NCBI GenBank assembly: GCA_902800925.1
Contig: CADCGD010000017.1
Coordinates: 1-37,615, forward strand
DNA length: 37,615 bases
Direction: 5' to 3'
From: an uncultured Bacteroidales bacterium
GTDB lineage: Bacteria; Bacteroidota; Bacteroidia; Bacteroidales; Bacteroidaceae
Translations under genes and position numbers: made by a program
In this document: positions 1-8,456 of the stretch, in pieces
Position numbering within the stretch: the first letter of the stretch is position 1
Layout of the letters: every line of letters begins with the position of its first letter
Notes under the pieces: model-generated
Told to the model about the DNA's origin: nothing
Database searches by the model: none
What the model saw: the letters and a program-made list of their open reading frames with translations, nothing else

Positions 1-382
1 CCATTGACCAATATTCCTCACTGCTGCCTCCCGTAGGAGTTTGGTCCGTGTCTCAGTACCAATGTGGGGGACCTTCCTCTCAGAACCCCTACTGATCGTA
101 GGCTCGGTGGGCCGTTACCCCGCCGACTACCTAATCAGACGCATCCCCATCCTATAGCGGTAAACCTTTAATTCTCATCAGATGCCATCAAAGAATAACA
201 TAGGGTATTAATCCGACTTTCGCCGGGCTATCCCCTACTATAGGGAAGGTTGGATACGCGTTACTCACCCGTGCGCCGGTCGCCAGCAAGATTAGCAAGC
301 TAATCTCCTGCTGCCCCTCGACTTGCATGTGTTAAGCCTGTAGCTAGCGTTCATCCTGAGCCAGGATCAAACTCTACATTGT
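1..382 (-). rRNA. rrs: 16S ribosomal RNA, 5' part (truncated by window edge)
   Basis: Read on the minus strand this begins near 375 with the conserved AGAGTTTGATCCTGG 5' signature. It runs to the ACTCCTACGGGAGGCAGCAG segment (about E. coli position 340) and ends at the window edge. Only about 380 of roughly 1500 bases are present; the rest of the operon lies left of position 1. The variable V1-V2 stretch and the general sequence resemble Prevotellaceae 16S from memory. The exact mature 5' end (about 376-385) is estimated by alignment to the E. coli end. Confidence 0.97.
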
Positions 383-412
383 AAATTTTATGTTTTCAAC
401 AGAAAATTTACA
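380..412 (-). other. Inverted repeat at the 16S mature 5' end
   Basis: TGTAAATTTT at 380-389 pairs perfectly with AAAATTTACA at 403-412 around a 13-base loop. It straddles the expected 16S processing site, so it may be part of the leader structure seen by the processing machinery. That role is inference, since the 3' flank of the 16S that might compete for pairing is outside the window. Confidence 0.5.
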
Positions 413-576
413 CTTTGCGTCGTCGCTCGGCAACTGAAAGCAAGCTTTCATTGCTCTCACTCCTAGCAAAGTTGTATAATCTCCGTTATTGTCTCTGTAT
501 GCTCAGAACGATTCTATCCGGTAGTATTTATTGAAGCTTGACGGTTTGACTTTTATACCCAAGAACACACATAGGT

Positions 577-612
577 GCTCTCGCTTCTTGTCGCTGTTTT
601 TAGCGCGAAAGC
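577..612 (-). other. Hairpin at the very 5' end of the pre-rRNA leader
   Basis: On the minus strand GCTTTCGC (612-605) can pair with GCGAGAGC (584-577), eight pairs including one U-G. The predicted transcription start is about 612, so the rRNA leader would begin with this stem. The remaining leader, about 383-576, holds no gene; a small ORF running through it has no family resemblance and lies in the transcribed leader. Confidence 0.4.
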
Positions 613-617
613 GGATG

Positions 618-649
618 CAAAGGTACAACAAAATTCTGAACCGCACAAA
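618..649 (-). promoter_or_regulatory. rRNA operon promoter (Bacteroidetes type)
   Basis: On the minus strand a -7 element TACCTTTG (625-618) matches the Bacteroidetes consensus TAnnTTTG, and a -33 element TTTG (649-646) lies 20 bases upstream. Directly upstream (650-670) are two A-runs on the minus strand that resemble an UP element, as expected for a strong rRNA promoter. The predicted start is near 612, giving a leader of about 230 bases. Confidence 0.8.
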
Positions 650-680
650 CTTTTTTCCGACTTTTTTGCAAGAAAATGAA

Positions 681-713
681 AAGTTTTCGCATTTCATGAC
701 AATGCGAAAACTT
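681..713 (-). terminator. Intrinsic terminator of the Bax1-like gene
   Basis: A perfect 13-base inverted repeat (681-693 with 701-713, loop of 7) lies 28 bases past the stop of the Bax1-like gene. On the minus strand it is followed by a moderately T-rich stretch with TTTT. It lies between that gene and the rRNA promoter, so it would keep read-through out of the rRNA operon. Confidence 0.75.
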
Positions 714-740
714 ATACACCTTATTATATATAGAAGGCGG

Positions 741-1466
741 CTATTCTCTCTTACCGAAAATACGGAGTAAGTAGATAAACAAATTGATAAAATCAAGGTA
801 GAGAGACAGTGCTCCAAGCAGCGCAATTTTCTGTGCACCCTCACCAGCGTCAGGAGCTTGTAAGAGCATCTGTTTAATCTTCTGGGAATCGTATGCAGTC
901 AGTCCCACAAAGATTAATACGCCTACATAGCTAATAATCATGTCAAAGCCAGAACTCTTGACAAAGATATTAACGACAGTAGCAATGATCAGACCTATCA
1001 ATGCCATTAGCAATATCTTACCGAGAGACGACAGGTCTGTCTTGGTTGTATAGCCTACGATAGCCATAGCCGCAAATGTTCCCGCTGTAATAAAAAACAC
1101 CGTTGAGATGGACGATGCCGTATACAGAATAAAAATATACGACAGTAACGCACCATTGATTACCGAATAGAGTATGAACATCAGCGTAGCCGTGGTCAGC
1201 GAGAGCTTATTAATGGCTGCACTAACACCAATGACCAATGCAAATTCGGCGATTATCAATCCCCAGAAAAGAATTTGGTTTGTATAGATGGCCTGCATAA
1301 TGCCCGGACTGGTTGCAACGCCATAGGCCGTGAAACCAGTGATGGCCAATGCCAACGACATCCACACATACACTTTTCTCATCAATACAGGAAAAGCCTT
1401 GCTAGCATCCCATAGACGCTCATTTGCCGAGGCATATTCCTTCAATTCAAAATCTTGATAGTTCAT
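741..1466 (-). CDS. Bax inhibitor-1/YccA family membrane protein
   Basis: This 241-residue protein has a short polar N-terminus (about 28 residues, ending in LMRKVYVWM) followed by about seven hydrophobic segments. The last is preceded by the SLYLDFINLFIYLLRI motif typical of the Bax1-I (UPF0005, YbhL/YccA) family. The family is an inner-membrane group linked to calcium leak and membrane-protease control; which activity applies here cannot be read from sequence. It is a single-gene unit with its own promoter (1499-1530) and terminator (681-713), and a predicted leader of about 28 bases. Length is normal for the family. Confidence 0.93.
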   Translation of the reverse strand: MNYQDFELKEYASANERLWDASKAFPVLMRKVYVWMSLALAITGFTAYGVATSPGIMQAIYTNQILFWGLIIAEFALVIGVSAAINKLSLTTATLMFILYSVINGALLSYIFILYTASSISTVFFITAGTFAAMAIVGYTTKTDLSSLGKILLMALIGLIIATVVNIFVKSSGFDMIISYVGVLIFVGLTAYDSQKIKQMLLQAPDAGEGAQKIALLGALSLYLDFINLFIYLLRIFGKRE

Positions 1467-1498
1467 TGTTGTTTACTTAAAATTACTGTTTTGTGCGG

Positions 1499-1530
1499 CA
1501 AAGATAAGCATTATTTTGTCATCGTACAAA
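1499..1530 (-). promoter_or_regulatory. Promoter of the Bax1-like gene
   Basis: The minus strand carries TATCTTTG (1506-1499) with TTTG at 1530-1527, spacer 20 bases. The predicted start is near 1494, about 28 bases before the ATG at 1466. It begins only about 30 bases past the stop of the dehydrogenase gene. Confidence 0.8.
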
Positions 1531-1559
1531 TCTTTAGTGGAAAAAAGAACGAAAACATG

Positions 1560-4500
1560 TTAAATAGCCTTTGGTGTTGTACATTCGTTTACCAGGTATA
1601 CTATACTCATGTATGGTATGCCCGAATTGGTCTCAAGTCCTATTTCGCAGGTGCGGCTGTTAGAGTATCCCACCTCTATGCCGTTGGCCTCGATCTGTGG
1701 ACGGAGCTTGCGAAGTCCGTAGCTGTTAAGTTCGGGGAATGTGAATCCTCTGTCGCCAGCAAATCCGCAACAGCCCACGCCCTCAGGCAGGAACACATTG
1801 TTAGAACAGAGCTTGGCCAGCGCTATCATATCCTTGTCCACTCCCATCTGACGGGTAGAACACGTGAGGTGCAGGGCGATATGGCGATCGATAGGATGGA
1901 AATCGAGTCGTGGCACCAGATACTTCATGATGAACTCGGCAGGTTCGTAGAGTTTCATCTTGTTCATCACCTTCTTCATTCTGTGCAGACATGGACTCTG
2001 GGCACAGAGCACGGGGTATTTGCCCTCCTCGCTGGCCTTCCACAGGGCAGCCTCCAGTTCGGCACTCTTGCGGTCGGCGATGTCGAGCATACCCTTACTC
2101 TCCCAAATCTGTCCGCAACACATACGTTCCATACCTTCTGGGAAGATAACCTCGTAGCCGGCCTTGGCCATCAGTTGGATTACCTCATCCACCAGGTCGT
2201 GAATCTTTCCGCCATGCTTGGATTGTCCCATAGTCTGGTTGATACAGCTGGGGAAATATACCACCTTGAGTTCGGAGTGCTGTTCCTCCTTGTGCGGAAT
2301 GCTCTTCTCGATGATAAACTGCGTCAGGTCGCTCTTCTTGGGTTGGCGATGCTTCTTAGGCATAGCGGTGGTCCATAGCGGCATGCCCATCTTGTTCATG
2401 CCTCGACAGATGCTCGTCATCAGCGTGGGGCCCAGAGTGATGTGTGCGGCATGGGCCACATCCAGCACCACTCGCAGTCCGCTCTTGATGCCTGCCATAT
2501 GGTTGGCAGCAAACTCACCCAGCTTATATCCCATAGGACTCTCGTTCATATCCATCTGACGTATCAGGTGGGTCAGTTCGCCCGTGTTTATCTTCATCGG
2601 GCACGATGTAGAGCAGAGGCCGTCGGTGGCGCAAGTCTGGTCGCCATAGTACTTGTATTGTTTCTTAAGTGTGGCCAGTCGCTGTGGGTTGGCACCAGTC
2701 CTGGTCAGGTAGCGAATCTCTCGCTGAACGGCGATACGCATACGACTCGACAGTGTGAGTCCGCACGACATACAGTTCACCTCGCAGAATCCGCACTCTA
2801 TACACTTGTTGGCTCGCTTCACCTGTTCGATGGTCTCCTCGGCTGTACTCAGCGATGGGTCCATCAGATAGTTTCCACCATCAGGCACACTGTCGAAGTC
2901 GTAGTCGAGCACTGGCAGTGGTTTCAGGCACTTGATGAAGCAGTCGGGATCGTCGTTGAAGATCACACCCTTGTTCAGAAGTCCCTCGGGGTCGAATATC
3001 TTCTTTAGTTCGCACATCACCTCGTAGGCCTTGTCGCCCCACTCGTACTTCACGAATGGTGCCATGTTGCGACCTGTGCCGTGTTCGGCCTTCAGGCTTC
3101 CATCGTAGCCCTCAACCACCAGCTTAGCCACATCGCGCATCATCTCGGCATAGCGTGCCACCTCGTGCTCATCGGCAAAGCTCTGGTTCAGGATGAAGTG
3201 GTAGTTGCCCTCGAATGCATGACCATAGATACAAGCATCGTCGTAGCCATGATCGGCTATCAGCTTCTGCAGTTTCACTGTAGCCTCAGGCAGCGATTCT
3301 ATCGGGAATGCCACATCCTCGATAAGGCACGATGTGCCCACAGGACGTGTACCACCTACTGATGGGAAGATGCCCGAGCGGATGGCCCAGTACTTGCCAT
3401 ACACAGCAGGATCCTCAGTAAATTCGGCAGGAATATACAGGCGGAACTGGCCCAGACACTCCTTAATCTTCTCTATTTTATCTATCAGTTGCTCGTGGGT
3501 AATGCCCTTGGTCTCAGTAAGTATCGCTGTCAGGTTGTGATAGTCGCCAGGCTCCACGCCCTCTATCTTGCCTGCATCCACATCTTTCTTATACTGCAGA
3601 TATACTGGGTCGTCTACCGACGATAGCGACTTGTAGTCGAGCATCTCGGCCGACTTCACCACCAGATTCTCGGCGCTGTAGTCCAGGTCTTCCTCGCCAG
3701 CCTTCATTTTCTTCATAGCCACCACAGCCTCGCAACTCTCCTTCATCGTCATGAAGTAAACCATCGCCGAAGCCTTGTACGGATAGTCCTTCAGCGTCTT
3801 CATCGTTACCTCCGACAGGAATGCCAGCGTACCCTCGCTACCTACTATCGAGTGGGCGATGATGTCGAACGGATCGTCATAAGCCACCAGTGGGCGAAGG
3901 TTCAATCCCGTTACGTTCTTGATAGAGTATTTCTTGGTGATACGGTCGGCCAGCTCCTCGTCGGCACGCACCTTGTCGCGCAGCATATCTATATGCTGCA
4001 GAAATGCAGGATGAGTCTTGCGGAACTCCTCGCGACTCTTCTCGTCGCCAGTGTCCAGAATGGTACCATCAGTAAGTATGATGCGGGCCGAGATGAGCAT
4101 GCGGTCGCTGTTGGCATGCACACCACAGTTCATGCCCGAAGCATTGTTAACCACGATACCACCTACCATAGCCGAACCTATCGATGCAGGATCGGGCGGG
4201 AACACACGGCTGTAGGGCTTCAGTATCTGATTAACCCTGCCACCCACGATACCAGGCTGCAACCGGATGCTCTCCTGATTCTTGCCCAGTTCAAATTTCT
4301 CCCAGTGCTTGCCGGCCACTATCAGCACAGAGTCGGTACAACTCTGTCCGCTAAGCGATGTGCCTGCAGCACGGAAGGTGAAGGGCAACTTATACTTGTC
4401 GCACAACTGCACTATCATAGCTATTTCCTCCTCGCCATCGCTACGGATGACCACCTTTGGTATCTGACGATAGAAACTGGCATCGGTTCCCCAACCCAGA

Positions 4501-4574
4501 GTACGAAGCTCGTCGGTATAAATACGGTCGGCACTGATTACTTGCCGCAGTTCTTGTAGAAAATCATTGAGCAT
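1560..4574 (-). CDS. FAD/Fe-S D-lactate dehydrogenase (Dld-II/YdiJ type)
   Basis: This 1004-residue protein fuses three parts. Residues about 35-265 are an FAD-binding PCMH domain (GTSLSGQS, PPDPAS and VGSEGTLAF motifs), and 270-540 are an FAD-oxidase C-terminal domain (AEHGTGRN at 497-503). A di-cluster ferredoxin segment follows (C591, C594, C597, C601 and C648, C654, C658). Two cysteine-rich CCG domains end the protein (CCG at 819-821 and 935-937). This order is that of the membrane-associated D-lactate dehydrogenases that pass electrons to quinone, as in the Shewanella lactate cluster. The divergent lactate permease and lutABC genes support D-lactate as substrate. Related YdiJ proteins oxidise D-2-hydroxyglutarate, which remains an alternative. 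Confidence 0.85.
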   Translation of the reverse strand: MLNDFLQELRQVISADRIYTDELRTLGWGTDASFYRQIPKVVIRSDGEEEIAMIVQLCDKYKLPFTFRAAGTSLSGQSCTDSVLIVAGKHWEKFELGKNQESIRLQPGIVGGRVNQILKPYSRVFPPDPASIGSAMVGGIVVNNASGMNCGVHANSDRMLISARIILTDGTILDTGDEKSREEFRKTHPAFLQHIDMLRDKVRADEELADRITKKYSIKNVTGLNLRPLVAYDDPFDIIAHSIVGSEGTLAFLSEVTMKTLKDYPYKASAMVYFMTMKESCEAVVAMKKMKAGEEDLDYSAENLVVKSAEMLDYKSLSSVDDPVYLQYKKDVDAGKIEGVEPGDYHNLTAILTETKGITHEQLIDKIEKIKECLGQFRLYIPAEFTEDPAVYGKYWAIRSGIFPSVGGTRPVGTSCLIEDVAFPIESLPEATVKLQKLIADHGYDDACIYGHAFEGNYHFILNQSFADEHEVARYAEMMRDVAKLVVEGYDGSLKAEHGTGRNMAPFVKYEWGDKAYEVMCELKKIFDPEGLLNKGVIFNDDPDCFIKCLKPLPVLDYDFDSVPDGGNYLMDPSLSTAEETIEQVKRANKCIECGFCEVNCMSCGLTLSSRMRIAVQREIRYLTRTGANPQRLATLKKQYKYYGDQTCATDGLCSTSCPMKINTGELTHLIRQMDMNESPMGYKLGEFAANHMAGIKSGLRVVLDVAHAAHITLGPTLMTSICRGMNKMGMPLWTTAMPKKHRQPKKSDLTQFIIEKSIPHKEEQHSELKVVYFPSCINQTMGQSKHGGKIHDLVDEVIQLMAKAGYEVIFPEGMERMCCGQIWESKGMLDIADRKSAELEAALWKASEEGKYPVLCAQSPCLHRMKKVMNKMKLYEPAEFIMKYLVPRLDFHPIDRHIALHLTCSTRQMGVDKDMIALAKLCSNNVFLPEGVGCCGFAGDRGFTFPELNSYGLRKLRPQIEANGIEVGYSNSRTCEIGLETNSGIPYMSIVYLVNECTTPKAI

Positions 4575-4601
4575 AGGTTCTAGTTTTTAGTTATTTGCTG
4601 G

Positions 4602-4632
4602 CAAATTTACAAAAAAGTCAGTAAAAAACAAG
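4602..4632 (-). promoter_or_regulatory. Promoter of the D-lactate dehydrogenase gene
   Basis: The minus strand has TAAATTTG (4609-4602) as -7 element and CTTG (4632-4629) as a TTG-type -33 element, spacer 19 bases. The predicted start lies about 23 bases before the ATG at 4574. It is divergent from the lctP promoter; I see no clear operator palindrome between them. Confidence 0.65.
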
Positions 4633-4662
4633 AGAAAACGAAAAACTTTTCAAAAAAATTCG

Positions 4663-4670
4663 TATATTTG
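4663..4670 (+). promoter_or_regulatory. Probable lctP -7 promoter element
   Basis: TATATTTG matches TAnnTTTG exactly and lies 33 bases before the lctP start. The expected -33 position, about 20 bases upstream, is A-rich with no clear TTG, so the promoter may be weak or need an activator. No lactate regulator gene lies nearby. Confidence 0.5.
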
Positions 4671-4703
4671 CAACCACAACTTATATAATAACTACAAAAT
4701 CCT

Positions 4704-6308
4704 ATGACAGCATTAGTATCCGTAATTCCAATTCTGTTGCTCATCGTACTAATGATGGGCTTCAAAGTATCCGGCTATAGGAGTGCTATCGTCACCCTGA
4801 TTGTAACTATTCTTTTAGCATTATTCGCCGTTCCTGCTATGGGCATCATCCCAGAGAAGTTTGCCAATGCCAGCATCTTTGGCATTACCCTCTGGTCGGT
4901 AATCGAAGGACTATTGAAGGCGTGCTTCCCGATTATCCTGATTATAATCTGTGCCATCTTCAGCTACAACATTCTTTGCGAGACAAAGGAGATTGAAACC
5001 ATAAAGACACAGTTTATCCAGATGACCAGTGACAAAGGTCTGCTGGTGCTTTTGCTAACATGGGGTCTCGGTGGTGTACTTGAAGGTATGGCTGGCTTTG
5101 GAACAGCCGTTGCCATTCCTGCTGCTATTCTCATCGGACTAGGGTTCAAACCCATGTTCTCAGCGGTCATCTGTCTGGTAGCTAATACCGTTGCTGTTGG
5201 TTTCGGAGCCGTCGGTCTGCCTGCCACCACACTAGCTAATCAGGTTGCTGCCAGTGGAACAGCAACACCCGACGAGCTCTGCGAGGTGGCCACCTTTATT
5301 ATATTACAGCTCTCACTGATGTTCTATATCACGCCATTCCTCATCCTGATGATGACCGACAAGACTAAGATTATCAAGAACCTAACTATTGCACTCTTTG
5401 TCGGCACCTGTTCTATCACCGTACAGTTCTGCTGTGCTCATTTTATAGGTCCTGAGACGCCCGCCATCCTCGGTTCGGTAGCTGCTATCGCCGCCATGTT
5501 ACTTTACGACAAGCTTTTCCTGCGCCACGAGGCAGAAAAGGACACAGTACAAGTAGAACATCAGAAGTTTGGCGTTGCCAAGACGCTACGTGCATGGAGT
5601 GTTTATGGCCTCATCATTTTTTTTATTTTGATATCGAGCAAGATAGTACCTTCTGTTAATGAAATATTGAACAACACGCTGGTTACCAAATTTGAGTTAC
5701 CCGTCATCGGTAACACCTTTAAGTTCGGTTGGTTGTCAAATGCCGGTTTGATGATTTTCCTTGGTGCTATGATTGGCGGCCTCATTCAGGGCATGTCATT
5801 TGGAAAACTGATGAAGTTGCTGGCCAAGACCACACTGAACCTCCAGAAGACCGTGGTCACCATCTGCTGTCTGGTAGCCATGGCTATGCTGATGAACAAT
5901 ACTGGTATGACTAACGATATTGCCAAGGGACTGGTATTGCTCACTGGTGCCGCCTTCCCATTCTTTGGACCGCTCATTGGTTCTATCGGCACGTTTGTGA
6001 CGGGTAGTGCCACCAATGCCAACATTCTGTTCGGCAAGCTGCAGGCTACTGCCGCCAGCGACCTCGGACTAGTGAACCAGAGCACTTTCTTCGGTGTGAC
6101 AGGCAACGAGACCAACTGGCTGGCAGCTGCCAACTGTGCAGGTTCTGAGGGTGGAAAGCTGCTCTCACCACAGTCCATTGCCATTGCCACTGCCGCCTGT
6201 GACATGGAAGGTCAGGACGGTGATATCATGCGCAAGACCATGCCATTCGCTATCTTCTGGATTCTGATGAACGGACTCATGGTATTCCTTGGACTGCATG
6301 TCATCTAA
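4704..6308 (+). CDS. lctP: L-lactate permease (LctP/LldP family)
   Basis: This 534-residue protein has about 12-14 hydrophobic segments, and its length is close to the 551 residues of E. coli LldP. Family stretches include GLGGVLEGMAGFGTAVAIPAA early on and the FGPLIGSIGTFVTGSATNAN region near residue 430. A late segment holds GVTGNETNWLAAANCAGSEGGK. The family imports lactate (also glycolate) with protons. It is the first gene of the plus-strand lactate operon; lutA follows after 52 bases filled by a heptad array. Confidence 0.95.
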   Translation: MTALVSVIPILLLIVLMMGFKVSGYRSAIVTLIVTILLALFAVPAMGIIPEKFANASIFGITLWSVIEGLLKACFPIILIIICAIFSYNILCETKEIETIKTQFIQMTSDKGLLVLLLTWGLGGVLEGMAGFGTAVAIPAAILIGLGFKPMFSAVICLVANTVAVGFGAVGLPATTLANQVAASGTATPDELCEVATFIILQLSLMFYITPFLILMMTDKTKIIKNLTIALFVGTCSITVQFCCAHFIGPETPAILGSVAAIAAMLLYDKLFLRHEAEKDTVQVEHQKFGVAKTLRAWSVYGLIIFFILISSKIVPSVNEILNNTLVTKFELPVIGNTFKFGWLSNAGLMIFLGAMIGGLIQGMSFGKLMKLLAKTTLNLQKTVVTICCLVAMAMLMNNTGMTNDIAKGLVLLTGAAFPFFGPLIGSIGTFVTGSATNANILFGKLQATAASDLGLVNQSTFFGVTGNETNWLAAANCAGSEGGKLLSPQSIAIATAACDMEGQDGDIMRKTMPFAIFWILMNGLMVFLGLHVI

Positions 6309-6315
6309 CGCATTC

Positions 6316-6357
6316 GCTAATTGATAAATGATAATTAAAAATTGAGAATTAAGAATT
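6316..6357 (+). repeat. Heptad array between lctP and lutA
   Basis: Six consecutive 7-base units in perfect phase, consensus about GAKAATT (for example GATAATT, GAGAATT, AAGAATT). The array starts 7 bases after the lctP stop and ends 3 bases before the lutA ATG. TAA, TAG or TGA triplets recur through it. There is no Shine-Dalgarno site in the gap. Confidence 0.8.
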
Positions 6358-6360
6358 AAT

Positions 6361-7092
6361 ATGAAGGTAGGACTATTTATTCCCTGCTATGTGGATGCCG
6401 TATATCCAGAGGTTGGGCTGGCGACATGGAAATTGCTGAAGCACCTTGGATTGGACGTAACGTATCCACAGAAGCAGACCTGTTGTGGACAGCCAATGGC
6501 CAACGCAGGGTTCGAAAAGCAAGCCATTCCTTTGGCAGAGAAGTTCGACGATTTATTCAAAAGCTTTGACTATGTAGTGTCACCCAGTGTTAGCTGTACG
6601 GCGTTTATCCGTCTGAACTATCCGCGACTACTGAACCACGAGTGCGAGAGCGCCAAGAAGTGTATGGACGTTGTTGAGTTCCTGCACGACGTGGTAAAGG
6701 TGGACCGTCGTCTGGGCACGTTCCCACATAAAGTCAGTCTGCACAACTCCTGCCACGGAGTCCGTGAGTTAGGACTTTCCTCTCCCTCTGAGGAACATGT
6801 CGACAAGTTCAATAAGATCAAGGACCTTTTGCAACTGGTTGACGGTATCGATGTTGTAGAACCTGAGCGTCCTGACGAGTGCTGTGGCTTTGGGGGAATG
6901 TTCTCTGTGGAGGAAACAGCCGTATCTGCACAGATGGGCCTCGATAAAGTAGAACGCCATATCCAGACGGGTGCCGAATACATCACTGGCCCAGACTGCT
7001 CGTGTCTGATGCACATGGCAGGCGTAGCCCGCAAGCAAGGTAAAAGGATTGAGTTTAAGCACGTGGTTGAAATTTTAGCAAGTGGATTATGA
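6361..7092 (+). CDS. lutA: L-lactate oxidation complex subunit LutA (LldE)
   Basis: This 243-residue protein is made of two CCG (DUF224) cysteine-rich domains. The first has C9 and CCGQPM at 41-46; the second has CH at 131-132 and CCGFGGMF at 174-181. The length matches Bacillus LutA (about 238). LutA works with LutB and LutC as an iron-sulfur complex that oxidises L-lactate to pyruvate. The gene overlaps lutB by four bases (ATGA), so translation is probably coupled. Confidence 0.94.
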   Translation: MKVGLFIPCYVDAVYPEVGLATWKLLKHLGLDVTYPQKQTCCGQPMANAGFEKQAIPLAEKFDDLFKSFDYVVSPSVSCTAFIRLNYPRLLNHECESAKKCMDVVEFLHDVVKVDRRLGTFPHKVSLHNSCHGVRELGLSSPSEEHVDKFNKIKDLLQLVDGIDVVEPERPDECCGFGGMFSVEETAVSAQMGLDKVERHIQTGAEYITGPDCSCLMHMAGVARKQGKRIEFKHVVEILASGL

Positions 7093-8456
7093 GTACACAA
7101 CATAGCAAAGCCGCCAAACAGTTCTTAAAGAACCAACAATATGCCCATTGGCACGATGCCACATTCTGGGCCGTACGCACTAAGCGCGACAATATGGCTT
7201 ATGGACTAGACGAGTGGGAACAACTGCGCGAGAAAGCAAGTGCCATCAAGCGCCATACCATCACCCACCTCGACGAATATCTTGACCAGTTTGCCACTGC
7301 CGCTGAGAAGAACGGTGTGGAGGTACACTGGGCCAAGGATGCACAGGAGTTCAACGAGATTGTCTACGGCATTCTTAAGAATCACAATGTCAAGAAGATG
7401 GTGAAATCGAAATCGATGCTCACCGAGGAGTGCGGCATGAACCCATATCTCGAGGCGCATGGCATCGAGGTTGTGGAGACAGATTTGGGCGAACGTATTA
7501 TCCAGTTGAAAGGCCAAGCACCCAGCCATATCGTGATGCCAGCCATTCACCTGAGCCACGACGATGTGGGCGAATTGTTTGAAGAAAAGGGTATCAGCAA
7601 CGAAAAAGGCAACCACGACCCAACGTATCTGACCTACCGCGCCCGACTGTCGCTACGCAACGAGTTCCTGACGGCCGATGCCGGCATGACAGGCGGTAAC
7701 TTTGGTATTGCTGAGACAGGCGATATCGTTGTCTGCACCAACGAAGGAAATGCCGACATGAGCACGAGTTGTCCGAAACTGCACATTGCAGCCATCGGAC
7801 TGGAGAAGATTATCCCCAACTACGAATGCCTTGCCGTCTTCCAGCGTATGCTCTGCCGCGCTGGTACGGGGCAGCCTACAACGACGTACACGAGCCATTT
7901 CCGCAAGGCCCGCCCCACGGCTCACCACATGCATATCGTACTGGTGGACAACGGCCGAAGCGAGTGGATTGGAAATCCAGAGCACTGGGAGTCACTGAAG
8001 TGCATTCGCTGTGGCTCGTGTATGAACACCTGTCCAGTGTATCGCAGAAGCGGTGGTTATTCCTACAGCTATTTTATTCCTGGCCCCATCGGCATTAACC
8101 TAGGCATGCTTCGCGACCCGCAGAAGCATAGTGGCAACGTCTCGGCTTGTACGCTCTGCCTTTCGTGCCAAACCGTTTGTCCTGCCAAGGTAAATCTTGG
8201 CGATCAGATTTATCTATGGCGCCAACAACTCAGCGAGTTTGGCACTGCCAATCCGCAGAAGAAACTGATGTGTAAGGGTATGTCGATGGTCTACGGCTCG
8301 TCCGCTCTGTACAATTTCGGCACCGGCCTCGCCCATTGGGCTAACTATATCCCGTCGCCACTGATGAACTGCGGTCTCAACCCATGGGCAGAAGGCCACA
8401 AGATGATGGAATTCCCTAAGAAACCGTTCCACGAAATGATTAAAGACTATGAGTAG
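7089..8456 (+). CDS. lutB: L-lactate oxidation complex iron-sulfur subunit LutB (LldF)
   Basis: The protein has 455 residues. Residues about 60-300 form the LUD domain, with GMTGGNFGIAETG around 199-211. Two 4Fe-4S motifs follow, C305-x2-C308-x2-C311-x3-C315 and C354-x2-C357-x2-C360-x3-C364. The C-terminal helical part is shared with bacterial LutB. It links by short overlaps to lutA (4 bases) and lutC (8 bases), so the three subunits should be made together. No truncation is seen. Confidence 0.95.
   Translation: MSTQHSKAAKQFLKNQQYAHWHDATFWAVRTKRDNMAYGLDEWEQLREKASAIKRHTITHLDEYLDQFATAAEKNGVEVHWAKDAQEFNEIVYGILKNHNVKKMVKSKSMLTEECGMNPYLEAHGIEVVETDLGERIIQLKGQAPSHIVMPAIHLSHDDVGELFEEKGISNEKGNHDPTYLTYRARLSLRNEFLTADAGMTGGNFGIAETGDIVVCTNEGNADMSTSCPKLHIAAIGLEKIIPNYECLAVFQRMLCRAGTGQPTTTYTSHFRKARPTAHHMHIVLVDNGRSEWIGNPEHWESLKCIRCGSCMNTCPVYRRSGGYSYSYFIPGPIGINLGMLRDPQKHSGNVSACTLCLSCQTVCPAKVNLGDQIYLWRQQLSEFGTANPQKKLMCKGMSMVYGSSALYNFGTGLAHWANYIPSPLMNCGLNPWAEGHKMMEFPKKPFHEMIKDYE

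Noticed and set aside
503-844. Small ORF across the rRNA leader and promoter
   Set aside because: It spans the terminator, the promoter and the end of the Bax1-like gene, with no family features; a chance reading frame.
1455-2378. 307-codon plus-strand frame over the dehydrogenase 3' end
   Set aside because: Antisense to the CCG domains of a well-supported enzyme; no start context and no domain.
4575-4703. Operator for a lactate regulator between the divergent genes
   Set aside because: I found no convincing palindrome apart from the two promoter elements.
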